DNA of 64,000 bases from Deefgea piscis. Its GTDB lineage: Bacteria > Pseudomonadota > Gammaproteobacteria > Burkholderiales > Chitinibacteraceae. The notes beneath the pieces are model-generated. The model ran no database searches and was not told where the DNA came from. It saw nothing but the letters and a program-made list of their open reading frames with translations. The translations under genes and the position numbers were made by a program. The stretch's first letter is position 1. Every line of letters starts with the position of its first letter. Below are positions 45,979 through 55,715 of this stretch, piece by piece. The stretch spans positions 310,001 to 374,000 of the forward strand of contig NZ_CP054143.1 in NCBI RefSeq assembly GCF_013284055.1, given 5' to 3'.

Positions 45979-46919
45979 TTTAATGCTCGTTTAAATTTTC
46001 GATACATATTAAAAACCAATCTTGGGCATAGAAGCCCCAGAACAACTAAACTTTTCAACTTAGCACAACCCTTAGTACCCCCACCTTTTGTAAACACTTT
46101 AATAGCTTGGACCTTTGATCCAAAGAAAGCATGATTAACAGATAACTCAAGTCTAATTCGGTTTATGATCATTTTTGCAGAGTTTACATTTTGTATACCA
46201 ACATCACCCAGATTAATTCTTTCCTCCAATCTTTTAATATATGGCAACTTCTCCAAGATAACAGCCGATGAAGTTAAACTATCATTAATACCTCTGACAT
46301 AAGTAGACAATGGCTTATTCAAAAATATAATATTTGTTTTCTCTGCCAGTTGGAACCAAAAATCCTGATCTTCACCATTACTCTCCCCCTCTGGAAACCG
46401 AATATTTTCTGCCAGCAGAAAATCACGAGCTACAACTGCAGAAGATGCACAGAAAAAAGCCCCCAATGCCCAGTTAAAATAAAAATCCTGAATAATTTCA
46501 CTTCCGTTTAGAACCATTTTTGGAGACAAAGACCGTCTTAACCTACCATTAGATTTTGAATAATAAGCTGTTGCAAAAAAAACACCATTCTTGTTTTTTT
46601 CTATAAGATAGCTAACTTCATGCAAAAAATTTGGAGAGTAAAAATCATCTGCATCAAGAAAACATATATATTTTCCTGATGCGCATAAAATACCGAGATT
46701 CCGTGCAGAAGAAACCCCACCATTTTCTTTTTGAATAAGTTTTATTCTGCAGTCACTCGTCAAACGGATTAACTCAGCTGATCCATCTTTAGAACCATCG
46801 TCAACAAAAATCACTTCAAAATCTTGGTATGTCTGATCAATTAAACTCGAAATGCACTTTATCAGATGGAGTTCTTTATTATAGACAGGAACAACAATAG
46901 AAAAAAAACACACAATCAT
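45975..46919 (-). CDS. Glycosyltransferase family 2
   Basis: 314 residues, with FSIVVPVYNKELHLIKCISSL, VIFVDDGSKDGSAEL, QKENGGVSSARNLG and CFLDADDFYSP, a near-textbook GT2 N-terminal domain with the DxD-type motif. C-terminal basic region without membrane spans. Four-base overlaps on both sides place it in the same transcript as the flippase and polymerase. Confidence 0.88.
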   Translation of the reverse strand: MIVCFFSIVVPVYNKELHLIKCISSLIDQTYQDFEVIFVDDGSKDGSAELIRLTSDCRIKLIQKENGGVSSARNLGILCASGKYICFLDADDFYSPNFLHEVSYLIEKNKNGVFFATAYYSKSNGRLRRSLSPKMVLNGSEIIQDFYFNWALGAFFCASSAVVARDFLLAENIRFPEGESNGEDQDFWFQLAEKTNIIFLNKPLSTYVRGINDSLTSSAVILEKLPYIKRLEERINLGDVGIQNVNSAKMIINRIRLELSVNHAFFGSKVQAIKVFTKGGGTKGCAKLKSLVVLGLLCPRLVFNMYRKFKRALK

Positions 46920-48130
46920 TTACTCAAAATATATTTAATTTTACAACCCAAAAATGGGATAAAAGCCAACCAAAATATCAAATAACACAAAAGACCAACA
47001 TTAAGAAAAAAACCTTCCCTCAAAATAAGCCGTCCAACCAAGATAAAAATTACAATTAGAATAACCCTAAGCACACCAGACAATCGTTCAATTATTAATG
47101 AGTAAAAAGACACAAACCCGACAAGAATCAGGGGTGTTAAAAAAACACCTAGATATCCAAAATAATAGAAAGCCTCAGTCAAAAAATTGAGCCCTAATCC
47201 ATAACCTCGGCCAATATGGTTAGCAAGCACAGCACCAGGATTCAAAAAAACATCCATCAAAAAAAAACGAAATGGGCCAACAAAATTAAATAAAAAAGAA
47301 ATAGGCACATTCAATAAATCACCTGAAATATCTTTATTTAAAATATATGGCAATGTTAAAAAAGTCTCACGAAATTCACCCATAGCTGATATATAAGGGG
47401 GAATTTCACCGAGTGCAGTTATTTCACTTGGCCTAAAAAATATACCAACACTATATAGCAATACACTTGAAACTAGAGCTATACCTAAATATGTCTTTTT
47501 ATTCACATAACAAAATGATATATAAACAGCAACAATTGGAATTAATGCAGCAGTTCTACCACCTTGACTCATATCGATAAATGCAATTAACATGGCTATA
47601 CTTATTGCTAGCGTAGTATGTGCATGCAAAACCAAGATAACGATCAATGGGATAGAAATATATGCTACCGTTTTTAGTCTTGCATCCTCACTAATTGATT
47701 GATCGCCCTGATAACCATCAGCCATCAGTGTTGCGAAAGAACTTAAGCCATAAGTTTTTGCTACAAATAATAAATATGCAATTATAAAAACACTTAAACA
47801 TATAACTATTCTACGTAAATTACTAAACATTATAGGATTTATATTTATCTTGCCACCTCGAGGAAAGCATAATAAATAGAAAATAAATACAAGAATAGAA
47901 AAATAAAGCGATGCTAACTTACTAATAAATATAACATCATCATTAAAGTACCATCCATAAAAATATGAAATTTTTTCGACCACAATCGCAGGCACAGCGA
48001 AATAAGCTATTGTAAACAACAACAACCAAGAAAAAGGGTAGAACAACAGCTCCACACCTATTTTCTTTATATCTAATGACATTCGCACCACGCTAATGAC
48101 GGCTACAAAGATCAAGAATGCATTAAGCAT
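46916..48130 (-). CDS. O-antigen polymerase (Wzy-like)
   Basis: 404 residues with 10-12 predicted membrane helices and one larger periplasmic loop, no recognisable short motif except DMSQGGRTAALIPI, typical of the Wzy/oligosaccharide repeat polymerase group. It would join flipped repeat units, with chain length set by the Wzz-like protein upstream. Among the most AT-rich genes here. Function inferred from topology and position beside wzx. Confidence 0.78.
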   Translation of the reverse strand: MLNAFLIFVAVISVVRMSLDIKKIGVELLFYPFSWLLLFTIAYFAVPAIVVEKISYFYGWYFNDDVIFISKLASLYFSILVFIFYLLCFPRGGKININPIMFSNLRRIVICLSVFIIAYLLFVAKTYGLSSFATLMADGYQGDQSISEDARLKTVAYISIPLIVILVLHAHTTLAISIAMLIAFIDMSQGGRTAALIPIVAVYISFCYVNKKTYLGIALVSSVLLYSVGIFFRPSEITALGEIPPYISAMGEFRETFLTLPYILNKDISGDLLNVPISFLFNFVGPFRFFLMDVFLNPGAVLANHIGRGYGLGLNFLTEAFYYFGYLGVFLTPLILVGFVSFYSLIIERLSGVLRVILIVIFILVGRLILREGFFLNVGLLCYLIFWLAFIPFLGCKIKYILSK

Positions 48131-48165
48131 GATATTTTATTTCCAAAAGAAACTAAAATCGAAGC

Positions 48166-49257
48166 TTAAATTTGCACTTCGCGCAGAATAGATATAACAT
48201 CTAAAACATCTTCATCTGTCATTGTGGGTGAAATTGGCAAGCTTAATATCTGCTGATGAATTTTTTCAGAAATGGGTAGATTATAATGATTAAATTCGGA
48301 ATAAGCTTTTTGTTGGTGCGGAGGAATGGGATAATGTATCATTGTAGATACTCCTCTTTCTGCAAGCATCTGTTGCAACTTATCACGATTTTTGCAACGT
48401 ATCACATATAAATGCCAAACAGACTCTGCTGCAGCCATAACTTGCGGTAAAACTACTTCCAATCCTTGCAACGCTTCAGTGTATTGTTTTGCTATGGCTT
48501 TACGACGTTGAGTTTCATCATCCAAATGCGGCAGCTTCACAGTCAATAATGCGGCCTGCAATTCATCTAATCGGCAATTAAAGCCTTGTACTTCATTATG
48601 GTATTTCACTTTTGAACCATAATTGACTAATACTCGAACTTTATCGGCTAACTCAGCATCATTTGTTGTTACCGCGCCGGCATCACCAATCGCACCTAAA
48701 TTTTTACCTGGATAAAAACTAAATCCAGCCGCATGACCAAGGCCACCTACTTTACGACCTTTATATAAAGCCCCATGGGCCTGCGCAGCATCCTCAATAA
48801 CTTTTATACCGTGTTTTTCGGCAATCGCCATAATTGGATCCATATCAGCTGGCTGCCCATATAAATGCACAGCAATAATCGCCTTGGTACGCGGGGTTAT
48901 TGCAGCCTCAATTAAACTTGGATCAATATTATAGGTATCTATGCATGGCTCAACTGGTACGGGCGTTGCACCTGCATACGTGGCAGCTAACCAGGTAGCA
49001 ATATAGGTATTAGAAGGAACAATGACTTCATCACCAGCACCAATATCGTAAGCACGTAAAATCAAATGCAGAGCATCCAGACCATTACTCACGCCCACAC
49101 AATGATTTGCATTGCAGTAATCTGCAAATGAAGCTTCAAACTGCTTGACTTCATTACCTAATACATACCAACCTGAATCAAGTACGCGAGTAAATGCATT
49201 AATTAATTCATCACGATGCGCTAAATTAATGGCTTTTAAATCTAAAAATGGAATCAT
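48166..49257 (-). CDS. dTDP-sugar 3-aminotransferase, DegT/DnrJ/EryC1/StrS family (FdtB/QdtB-like)
   Basis: PLP-dependent transaminase of 363 residues making dTDP-3-amino-3,6-dideoxyhexose. The PLP-lysine lies in [15 protein letters not shown] (about 188), the earlier EDAAQAHGA holds the Asp that contacts the cofactor, and the N-terminus [10 protein letters not shown] is typical of the FdtB/QdtB group. Stands with the ketoisomerase and acyltransferase next to the rfb genes, which fixes its pathway. Whether the product is Fuc3N or Qui3N is open. Confidence 0.9.
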   Translation of the reverse strand: MIPFLDLKAINLAHRDELINAFTRVLDSGWYVLGNEVKQFEASFADYCNANHCVGVSNGLDALHLILRAYDIGAGDEVIVPSNTYIATWLAATYAGATPVPVEPCIDTYNIDPSLIEAAITPRTKAIIAVHLYGQPADMDPIMAIAEKHGIKVIEDAAQAHGALYKGRKVGGLGHAAGFSFYPGKNLGAIGDAGAVTTNDAELADKVRVLVNYGSKVKYHNEVQGFNCRLDELQAALLTVKLPHLDDETQRRKAIAKQYTEALQGLEVVLPQVMAAAESVWHLYVIRCKNRDKLQQMLAERGVSTMIHYPIPPHQQKAYSEFNHYNLPISEKIHQQILSLPISPTMTDEDVLDVISILREVQI

Positions 49258-49266
49258 ATATATTTT

Positions 49267-49719
49267 CTATTTGGATATAAGTAAACGTGCAGGAACACCG
49301 GCAACTACTGTATTTGCAGCAACGTCTTTAGTAACGACAGCTCCTGCACCAATCATTGCATTTTCACCAATCACAATGCCAGGCAAAATAACTGCACCAG
49401 CACCAATTGATGCACCTTTTTTTACTGTAGCACCATAAAACTGACCAGGATATTGCTTTGAACGTGGATATTTATCATTGGAAAATGTGACGTTCGGACC
49501 GATAAACACATCATCTTCTATTATTGTACCATCCCAAAGATAGACGCCAGATTTAACGGTTACTCGATTACCAATTCGCACATCATTTTCAATAAAGCAG
49601 TGGGCATTAATATTGCAATCATCACCAACTGCTGCGCCAGAAAGCACAACACAAAACTGCCAAATATTCGTATTCTTTCCAATTAAGGTGGTTTGTACGT
49701 CACTTAATATATGTATCAT
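49267..49719 (-). CDS. Left-handed beta-helix acyltransferase (FdtC/QdtC-like)
   Basis: 150 residues built of hexapeptide repeats (for example [17 protein letters not shown], and [25 protein letters not shown] in successive turns), the fold of acetyltransferases that N-acylate dTDP-3-amino-3,6-dideoxyhexose. The N-terminal [19 protein letters not shown] is characteristic of this subgroup. Overlaps the ketoisomerase gene by 4 bases. Confidence 0.88.
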   Translation of the reverse strand: MIHILSDVQTTLIGKNTNIWQFCVVLSGAAVGDDCNINAHCFIENDVRIGNRVTVKSGVYLWDGTIIEDDVFIGPNVTFSNDKYPRSKQYPGQFYGATVKKGASIGAGAVILPGIVIGENAMIGAGAVVTKDVAANTVVAGVPARLLISK

Positions 49720-50117
49720 AAACTAGAGATCTGAATAAATTCTTCATAACTGCGAACATAATCACTTTCATCATAAAAATCATCAGCCAAAACCATTAGC
49801 ACACAATCTTCACTAAAGTCATACATTTCTCGCCACATAAATGACTCTATTAGCAACCCCTGCGCTGCGTTATCTAATAAAAGGTCAATTTTTTCTTTGC
49901 CATCATCTAACAGAAATCGACAAGACCCTCTAACAGCAATGGCAACCTGCTTTAACTTTTTATGAGCATGAAAGCCACGACGTACATTTTCTTTTGTGCC
50001 AAACAAGTAATAAACACGTTTAATTGGAAAAGGAATATTTTTATTTTCTTCCAATGCCACCAAAGCACCACGCTCATCACCATGTTTTTGCAATTGAATC
50101 AATTTAATTTGCATCAA
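49716..50117 (-). CDS. dTDP-4-keto-6-deoxyglucose 3,4-ketoisomerase (FdtA/QdtA-like)
   Basis: Cupin of 133 residues that moves the keto group from C4 to C3 before amination. [17 protein letters not shown] carries the paired histidines of the active site, and [12 protein letters not shown] precedes it, as in FdtA/QdtA and WxcM-type proteins. The two enzymes differ in C4 stereochemistry and cannot be separated by eye. Overlaps rfbC by 14 bases. Confidence 0.88.
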   Translation of the reverse strand: MMQIKLIQLQKHGDERGALVALEENKNIPFPIKRVYYLFGTKENVRRGFHAHKKLKQVAIAVRGSCRFLLDDGKEKIDLLLDNAAQGLLIESFMWREMYDFSEDCVLMVLADDFYDESDYVRSYEEFIQISSL

Positions 50118-50655
50118 AAATCTCGGCCATATCTAAAGTGACAGCAAGCTGATCTTTTGCTGATAAATTAGGATTATTTAACTCACCCCATTCAATACCA
50201 ATTCGCGGGTCATTCCAAATAATGCTTCGCTCAAACTCTTTATACCAATAATCCGTCGTTTTATATAAGAACTCTGCGGTTTCACTCACCACCATAAATC
50301 CATGGGCAAAGCCTTCGGGGATCCAGAGTTGGCGTTTATTTTCTTCTGATAACGTTACGCCAACCCACTGACCAAAGGTCGGTGACGATTTACGCAAATC
50401 GACCGCCACATCAAATACTTCGCCTTGTGTACAGCGAACTAATTTGCCTTGTGGATGCTGAATTTGATAATGCAAGCCGCGCAATACGCCTTTACTTGAT
50501 TTAGAGTGATTGTCCTGAACGAAGTTAACTTGACGTCCGATCGCGGCTTCAAACTTGGCTTGATTAAAGCTTTCATAAAAAAATCCACGTTCATCACCAA
50601 ATACTTGTGGCTCAATGATTTTAACGTCGGCAATTTGGGTATCAATGATATTCAT
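50104..50655 (-). CDS. rfbC: dTDP-4-dehydrorhamnose 3,5-epimerase
   Basis: Third enzyme of dTDP-L-rhamnose synthesis, a 183-residue cupin. DERGFFYESFNQAKF, the catalytic-base region VLRGLHYQIQHPQGKLVRC and WIPEGFAHGFMVVSE are diagnostic. Its competition with the ketoisomerase encoded next to it for the RfbB product would balance the two sugars. Confidence 0.95.
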   Translation of the reverse strand: MNIIDTQIADVKIIEPQVFGDERGFFYESFNQAKFEAAIGRQVNFVQDNHSKSSKGVLRGLHYQIQHPQGKLVRCTQGEVFDVAVDLRKSSPTFGQWVGVTLSEENKRQLWIPEGFAHGFMVVSETAEFLYKTTDYWYKEFERSIIWNDPRIGIEWGELNNPNLSAKDQLAVTLDMAEIFDAN

Positions 50656-50739
50656 AATTCTGGGAATAAGGAATGAGGAATAGGATTTAAGCCAAGATAA
50701 AATGGTCTTTTCCCTACCCCCCCTTAATCACAATTCCTT

Positions 50740-51624
50740 TTAGACAATAACGTCTTTAATCATGCGTAACAAATATTGCCCGTAGGCATTTTTTTTCAAT
50801 GGTTGTGCCAATTGCTCAACTTGCCCAGCATCAATCCAGCCTTGGCGATAAGCAATTTCTTCTGGGCAACAGACTTTTAAGCCTTGACGCGCTTCGATGG
50901 TTTGGATGAATTGACTGGCTTCGAGCATCGATTCATGCGTGCCGGTATCTAGCCAAGCATAGCCGCGGCCCATTGTTTTTACGTCTAATTGACCTTGCGC
51001 TAAATACACGCTATTGACATCGGTAATTTCTAATTCACCACGTGGCGAGGGTTTAATATTTTTGGCGATTTCAATGACGCTATTGTCGTAGAAATATAAT
51101 CCTGTTACCGCGTAATTGGATTTTGGTTTCAGTGGTTTTTCTTCGATAGAAAGTGCTTTACCACTCGCATCAAAATCCACTACGCCATAGCGTTCTGGAT
51201 CATTGACGTGATAAGCAAAAACGCTGGCGCCGTTTTCTTTATCAGCTGCAGTTTTTAATAAATCAGCAAATTCATGGCCATAAAAAATATTATCGCCCAA
51301 CACCAGTGCGACATTATCTTGGCCAATAAATTCTTCACCGATAATAAACGCTTGCGCTAGGCCATCGGGGCTTGGCTGTACGGCGTATTGCAATTTAATC
51401 CCCCACTGGCTACCGTCGCCGAGCAATTGCTCAAAGCGTGGAGTGTCTTGTGGGGTAGAGATAATTAAAATATCGCGAATTCCCGCGAGCAATAGCGTGC
51501 TCAGCGGGTAATAAATCATCGGTTTATCGTAAATTGGTAGCAATTGCTTCGATACGGCGATCGTGGCTGGATATAGTCGAGTCCCCGAACCACCGGCTAA
51601 AATAATACCTTTACGGCTTGCCAT
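50740..51624 (-). CDS. rfbA: Glucose-1-phosphate thymidylyltransferase
   Basis: First step to all dTDP sugars of the locus: dTTP plus glucose 1-phosphate gives dTDP-glucose. Nucleotide-binding [11 protein letters not shown], then [18 protein letters not shown] and [12 protein letters not shown] are intact in 294 residues. The enzyme is normally feedback-inhibited by dTDP-rhamnose. 84 bases separate it from rfbC, with no recognisable terminator. Confidence 0.96.
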   Translation of the reverse strand: MASRKGIILAGGSGTRLYPATIAVSKQLLPIYDKPMIYYPLSTLLLAGIRDILIISTPQDTPRFEQLLGDGSQWGIKLQYAVQPSPDGLAQAFIIGEEFIGQDNVALVLGDNIFYGHEFADLLKTAADKENGASVFAYHVNDPERYGVVDFDASGKALSIEEKPLKPKSNYAVTGLYFYDNSVIEIAKNIKPSPRGELEITDVNSVYLAQGQLDVKTMGRGYAWLDTGTHESMLEASQFIQTIEARQGLKVCCPEEIAYRQGWIDAGQVEQLAQPLKKNAYGQYLLRMIKDVIV

Positions 51625-51658
51625 AAAAATTCCTAATGTTCTTTAAATTTAAATAAAA

Positions 51659-52573
51659 TTAAGGCTGCTTAATCAGCGTCATCACTTGCTGCACGCCAAC
51701 TTGCCAATCGGGTAACAATAAACCAAAAGTGCTTTGCAATTTTTGGGTGTTCAATCGTGAATTAGCTGGGCGTGGTGCAGGAACTGGATAGTCACTAGCG
51801 GGAATTGCTTTGATTGCGTCACTAGCAACCTTCAAGGTATAGCCTTGCTGCCCAGCAATATCATTAACTAGCGATGCATACCCATGCCAACTGGTTTCAC
51901 CTGCTGCCACTACATGGTAAGTACCAAAATTAAATTCAGCTTGATTGTTACTACGCAGATATTGCGAAATAATCTGAGCGGTCACATCAGCCAATAAGCT
52001 TGCCGACGTTGGTGCGCCGATTTGATCGGCCACCACACTCAGCGCATCGCGCTGCTGCATCAATCGCAGCATTGTTTTCAAGAAATTTGCGCCATGCGCG
52101 CCAAACACCCAGCTCGTGCGGAAAATCAAATGCCGGCAGCCGCTGGCGCGAATCGCGTCTTCACCGGCCAGTTTGGTTTTGCCGTAAACCGATTGCGGAT
52201 TTGTTACGTCGTCCTCCAAATACGCACCGTTTTTACGACCATCAAATACATAATCGGTTGAATAATGCACCAGCAAGGCGCCGAGCTTGGCTGCTTCTTC
52301 AGCAAAGACCTGCGGTGCGGTGGTATTGAGTAATGTTGCCAGCTCAACTTCAGATTCGGCCTTGTCCACCGCAGTATGCGCGGCAGGATTGACGATGATA
52401 TCGGGGCAAATGCGTTGCACTAAGTCACGGATCGCATCGGGATTGGATAAATCGCAATCATCGCGATCCACCGCAATCACCTCACCGAGCACGGCAAGGC
52501 TACGTTGCAGCTCAAAGCCCACTTGGCCGTTTTTACCCGTAACCAATATCTTAGGTATTGCTTGCAAAGCCAT
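51659..52573 (-). CDS. rfbD: dTDP-4-dehydrorhamnose reductase
   Basis: Final NAD(P)H-dependent step to dTDP-L-rhamnose. Rossmann loop TGKNGQVGFEL, STDYVFDG and the catalytic YGKTK are present; 304 residues from the ATG at 52573 (MALQAIPKILVTG). I reject the in-frame start at 52603 because it lies inside rfbB and adds ten non-family residues. The start is 2 bases from the rfbB stop, and a 47-bp element spans both. Confidence 0.95.
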   Translation of the reverse strand: MALQAIPKILVTGKNGQVGFELQRSLAVLGEVIAVDRDDCDLSNPDAIRDLVQRICPDIIVNPAAHTAVDKAESEVELATLLNTTAPQVFAEEAAKLGALLVHYSTDYVFDGRKNGAYLEDDVTNPQSVYGKTKLAGEDAIRASGCRHLIFRTSWVFGAHGANFLKTMLRLMQQRDALSVVADQIGAPTSASLLADVTAQIISQYLRSNNQAEFNFGTYHVVAAGETSWHGYASLVNDIAGQQGYTLKVASDAIKAIPASDYPVPAPRPANSRLNTQKLQSTFGLLLPDWQVGVQQVMTLIKQP

Positions 52574-52600
52574 GCTTAAGCCCCGTATTGGGTCGATACC
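52554..52600 (-). repeat. 47-bp GGTAT/ATACC element, copy 6
   Basis: On the minus strand it starts GGTATCGACCC in the last rfbB codons, contains the rfbB TAA and the rfbD ATG, and ends TTTGCAAGCAATACC. The usual CTAG is TTTG here and the inner arms hardly pair, but the ends and 47-bp length are exact. All 47 bases therefore have coding or start/stop constraints. Confidence 0.5.
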
Positions 52601-53637
52601 CACTCACGATATGCGCCGCTAGTGACATTACTCACCCAATCTTGATTCGCTAAATACCACTCTACGGTTTTACGGATGCCCGATTCAAAAGTCTCCGCCG
52701 GTTTCCAGCCTAATTCACGCTCGAGTTTGTGCGCATCAATCGCGTAACGACGATCATGCCCAGGGCGATCGGTTACATAGGTGATTTGCTCAATATACGC
52801 TTTGCCGTCGGCTTTGGGCTGTAATTCATCGAGCAAAGTACAAATGGTTTTTACCACATCGAGATTGGCCTTTTCATTCCAGCCTCCAACGTTGTAGGTC
52901 TCACCAACTTTGCCCGCTTCAAGTACGCGGCGAATCGCTGAGCAGTGATCTTTCACATACAACCAATCGCGAATTTGCTGGCCATCACCATAAATCGGCA
53001 AAGGCTTACCAGCCAGTGCATTCAGAATTACCAGCGGAATCAGTTTTTCTGGGAAATGATACGGGCCATAATTATTCGAGCAATTGGTAGTTAATACCGG
53101 CAAGCCATAAGTGTGGTGCCAAGCGCGAACCAAATGATCTGACGCCGCTTTGCTGGCCGAATACGGGCTATTGGGTTCAAACGCTTTGGTTTCGCTAAAC
53201 GCCGGATCATCGGCAGCCAGCGTACCGTAAACTTCGTCAGTCGACACATGCAAAAAGCGAAAAGCCGCTTTTTGCTCCGCGGCTAAATCAGCCCAATAAC
53301 CGCGCACGCTTTCTAATAAATTAAAAGTGCCAACGACATTGGTTTGAATAAATTCACCCGGCCCCGTGATTGAGCGATCAACGTGCGATTCGGCGGCAAA
53401 GTTAATCACTGCGCGGGGTTGGTATTCAGCAAGTAATTTGCCAACAACGTCCCGATCACCAATATCAGCACGAACAAACACATGACGGATATCGCCCTCT
53501 AACCCTTTAAGGGTATCGAGATTACCGGCATACGTCAGTTTATCGACGTTAATCACCATCTCGTCACAGCCAGCGAGCCAATCCAAAACAAAATTACCAC
53601 CGATAAACCCAGCTGCGCCAGTCACTAAAATAGTCAT
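52576..53637 (-). CDS. rfbB: dTDP-glucose 4,6-dehydratase
   Basis: Produces dTDP-4-keto-6-deoxyglucose, the shared precursor of rhamnose and the 3-acylamino sugar. [21 protein letters not shown] and the catalytic YSASK are visible in 353 residues. ATG 53637 (MTILVTG) has AGGTAGAG upstream; an ATG at 53655 would place that ribosome site inside the gene. First biosynthetic gene of the locus after wzz. Confidence 0.96.
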   Translation of the reverse strand: MTILVTGAAGFIGGNFVLDWLAGCDEMVINVDKLTYAGNLDTLKGLEGDIRHVFVRADIGDRDVVGKLLAEYQPRAVINFAAESHVDRSITGPGEFIQTNVVGTFNLLESVRGYWADLAAEQKAAFRFLHVSTDEVYGTLAADDPAFSETKAFEPNSPYSASKAASDHLVRAWHHTYGLPVLTTNCSNNYGPYHFPEKLIPLVILNALAGKPLPIYGDGQQIRDWLYVKDHCSAIRRVLEAGKVGETYNVGGWNEKANLDVVKTICTLLDELQPKADGKAYIEQITYVTDRPGHDRRYAIDAHKLERELGWKPAETFESGIRKTVEWYLANQDWVSNVTSGAYREWVSTQYGA

Positions 53638-53765
53638 TAAATCTCTACCTTTCATGCAAATTTATATAAGCCACTCGAAACAAATATAAATAAGTTATTA
53701 ATTTTTATAACGAAATTTCATCTGTAATCACAGGCATTAACATACATGCCACATTGAGCAATTAT

Positions 53766-54836
53766 TTATTTAGCTTTCCAAGCTGCGCCAATTTTGCTTA
53801 ACAAAGCCAATGACTGGCTATTTTCTCTTGATTTAGCGATGGCTTCTGCAATAAATGCCCATAAAATACTTAAGAACAGCGCGGCAAATGCGGACAATAA
53901 TACAATTAAAGCACGCTTAGGCCCTGATTTTTCATCGGGAACTTCAGCTGCTGTCATTTTTAATTCATCGCGCTCTTGTTTTTTTAATAATTCAATGCGG
54001 CGATCAAGTCGCTCGATTAAAGCATCCCAATACGCTTGCTGCTGCAAAGCCCCTACTGCGGCAATCCATAAGCCGGTATTGTTGGCATTGGCTTGTTTTT
54101 TCATGCTGTCAACCACTAGGCGCTGCAAGCTCGAAAGCTGATCTTGCATGCGCACTAGTTCGTTTTGCATCATATCGCTGACACCACCTTGCAACGTCGA
54201 TTCAGCTTGAATCGCGGCTAAGCTGGTAATGCCATAACGATCTGCTGCTGACAATTGGTTAATCATTGCCGCCAAATCGGCCTGTTTCATCTCGGCATCG
54301 TATTTATTTTTATTTTTTTGCGCCATTTCACGGCGAGTTTCTAATTCATAACGCTGTTTTGATGATTCCAATAATCGCATACTGTATAAATTGTTCTGCA
54401 GCGCTAAACCCATTTTGTTGGCCAATAAAGCGGCAAATTCTGGATTTTGATCGGTCACATTAATATCTAAAAAACCATCTTTGGCGTTTAAAGTGACTTT
54501 AACTGCATTACCCATTGCATTACGCGTTGCTTGTCGGCCTTTAGTATCAAAGTGCTCTGCCAGCTTCATTTCTTTAGCGATTGTTTCTTTCACTTGATCG
54601 TTAGTTAAGACCCAATTGTAAACAGCCGCATTTTTCGACGGTGCAATTTTAAGTGTTGCGGTGTACTCATTGGGCAAACTAAACGCCACCGCTGCTGCAA
54701 TCACTGCAGCCAAAATCGGTAGACCAATAATCAGTTTTTTGTGCTTGGTCAGTACCAGTAGCAAATCGAGCAAAGAAATTTCGTCTTCTGTTTCTGGCTT
54801 GCGATTGGATGGCTCGCTGGAGTGTGCAACAGTCAT
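53766..54836 (-). CDS. Polysaccharide chain-length regulator (Wzz-like)
   Basis: 356 residues with two membrane helices, one at about 36-55 (LIIGLPILAAVIAAAVAF) and one near 315-335 (ALIVLLSAFAALFLSILWAF), enclosing a periplasmic, coiled-coil-rich domain. This is the PCP topology; there is no cytoplasmic kinase domain. It should set modal length of Wzy products. It is the promoter-proximal gene of the locus, 110 bases ahead of rfbB. Confidence 0.85.
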   Translation of the reverse strand: MTVAHSSEPSNRKPETEDEISLLDLLLVLTKHKKLIIGLPILAAVIAAAVAFSLPNEYTATLKIAPSKNAAVYNWVLTNDQVKETIAKEMKLAEHFDTKGRQATRNAMGNAVKVTLNAKDGFLDINVTDQNPEFAALLANKMGLALQNNLYSMRLLESSKQRYELETRREMAQKNKNKYDAEMKQADLAAMINQLSAADRYGITSLAAIQAESTLQGGVSDMMQNELVRMQDQLSSLQRLVVDSMKKQANANNTGLWIAAVGALQQQAYWDALIERLDRRIELLKKQERDELKMTAAEVPDEKSGPKRALIVLLSAFAALFLSILWAFIAEAIAKSRENSQSLALLSKIGAAWKAK

Positions 54837-54892
54837 TGGCGTGTTTTCTGTAAAAAGATTAAAAAAGTTTAAAACATCGAAAAATGCCGGCC

Positions 54893-54898
54893 ATTATA
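54893..54898 (-). promoter_or_regulatory. Candidate -10 box of the polysaccharide locus
   Basis: On the minus strand TATAAT lies 57 bases upstream of the wzz-like ATG, between it and the upstream terminator. No clear -35 is found at 16-18 bases. It is the only good -10 match ahead of the whole 16-kb leftward locus. Confidence 0.35.
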
Positions 54899-54930
54899 AT
54901 CGATGACGGTCAATTTTTATTTTTTGTAAG

Positions 54931-54960
54931 CAAAAAGCCAGCATTTACGCTGGCTTTTTG
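54931..54960 (-). terminator. Terminator of the PCMT-like gene
   Basis: CAAAAAGCCAGC (54931-54942) pairs perfectly with GCTGGCTTTTTG (54949-54960), with a 6-base loop. It lies 20 bases past the stop of the leftward methyltransferase-like gene and insulates the polysaccharide locus. Confidence 0.9.
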
Positions 54961-54979
54961 ATTTAAACCATACAAACTA

Positions 54980-55621
54980 TCAAAATTCAAACGCAGGTAT
55001 CGTGACGCGCATTCTAGGTAAGTTGTAATCAAAGACTTGTTTTTGCTCGAGCACTGCGCCTGCTTGGCGATATAAAGTGGCATACATCATCGGTTCTTCA
55101 CCAATAATCGCCAGCAAACGGCCATTATTAGCTAGTTGTGCCAACAAGCTGGCTGGCGCTTGAGCGAACGAAGCAGTGGCGATAATCGCGTCAAATGGCG
55201 CTTGGCCATTGGCTGCTAAGGCATCACCAACTTCGGCGCGGGCGTTTTTAATGCCAGCCGCTTTCAGTTGCGCATTAATAAATGCCACGTATTCAACATC
55301 TGCGTCCACTGCCACCACGTTCGCGCACAAACCTGCAGCCAAGGCCACCAAGTAAGCTGCGCCAGGGCCAGCAATCAGCAATTTATCGGAGGGTTTTAAG
55401 TCTATTTCTTGCAATAAACGCGCTTCAACCTTAGGAGCAAGCATCAGCTGGCCATTTGCCAATGGCAACTCAGCGTCAACAAAAGCCAGTTCTTTTTTAT
55501 CCGCCGGCACAAAGTCTTCACGGCGCGTATTGAGAATGCGCTCAAGAATCACAGGATTCAACACATTCCACGGGCGAATTTGCTGCTCAACTAAAAGATA
55601 ACGTGCGTTTTCCCAATCCAT
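54980..55621 (-). CDS. Protein-L-isoaspartate O-methyltransferase-like protein
   Basis: 213 residues with the PCMT family layout: a helical start (MDWENARYLLVEQQIRPW), the DAELPLANGQLMLAPKVEARLLQ substrate region, a SAM-binding motif I and VGDALAANG. Motif I reads IAGPGAAYLVALAAGL rather than the canonical GTGSGY type, and the otherwise typical IPAF tail is kept. Such betaproteobacterial homologues may not repair isoaspartate. Monocistronic. Confidence 0.8.
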   Translation of the reverse strand: MDWENARYLLVEQQIRPWNVLNPVILERILNTRREDFVPADKKELAFVDAELPLANGQLMLAPKVEARLLQEIDLKPSDKLLIAGPGAAYLVALAAGLCANVVAVDADVEYVAFINAQLKAAGIKNARAEVGDALAANGQAPFDAIIATASFAQAPASLLAQLANNGRLLAIIGEEPMMYATLYRQAGAVLEQKQVFDYNLPRMRVTIPAFEF

Positions 55622-55715
55622 GTTTGCTTCACCTCAAGACAAGCCGACTACGGCGATTAGATTATTCAATTTGTCTTGCAATTATCCCACAACTCTTTTA
55701 ATTTCACATTCATGA

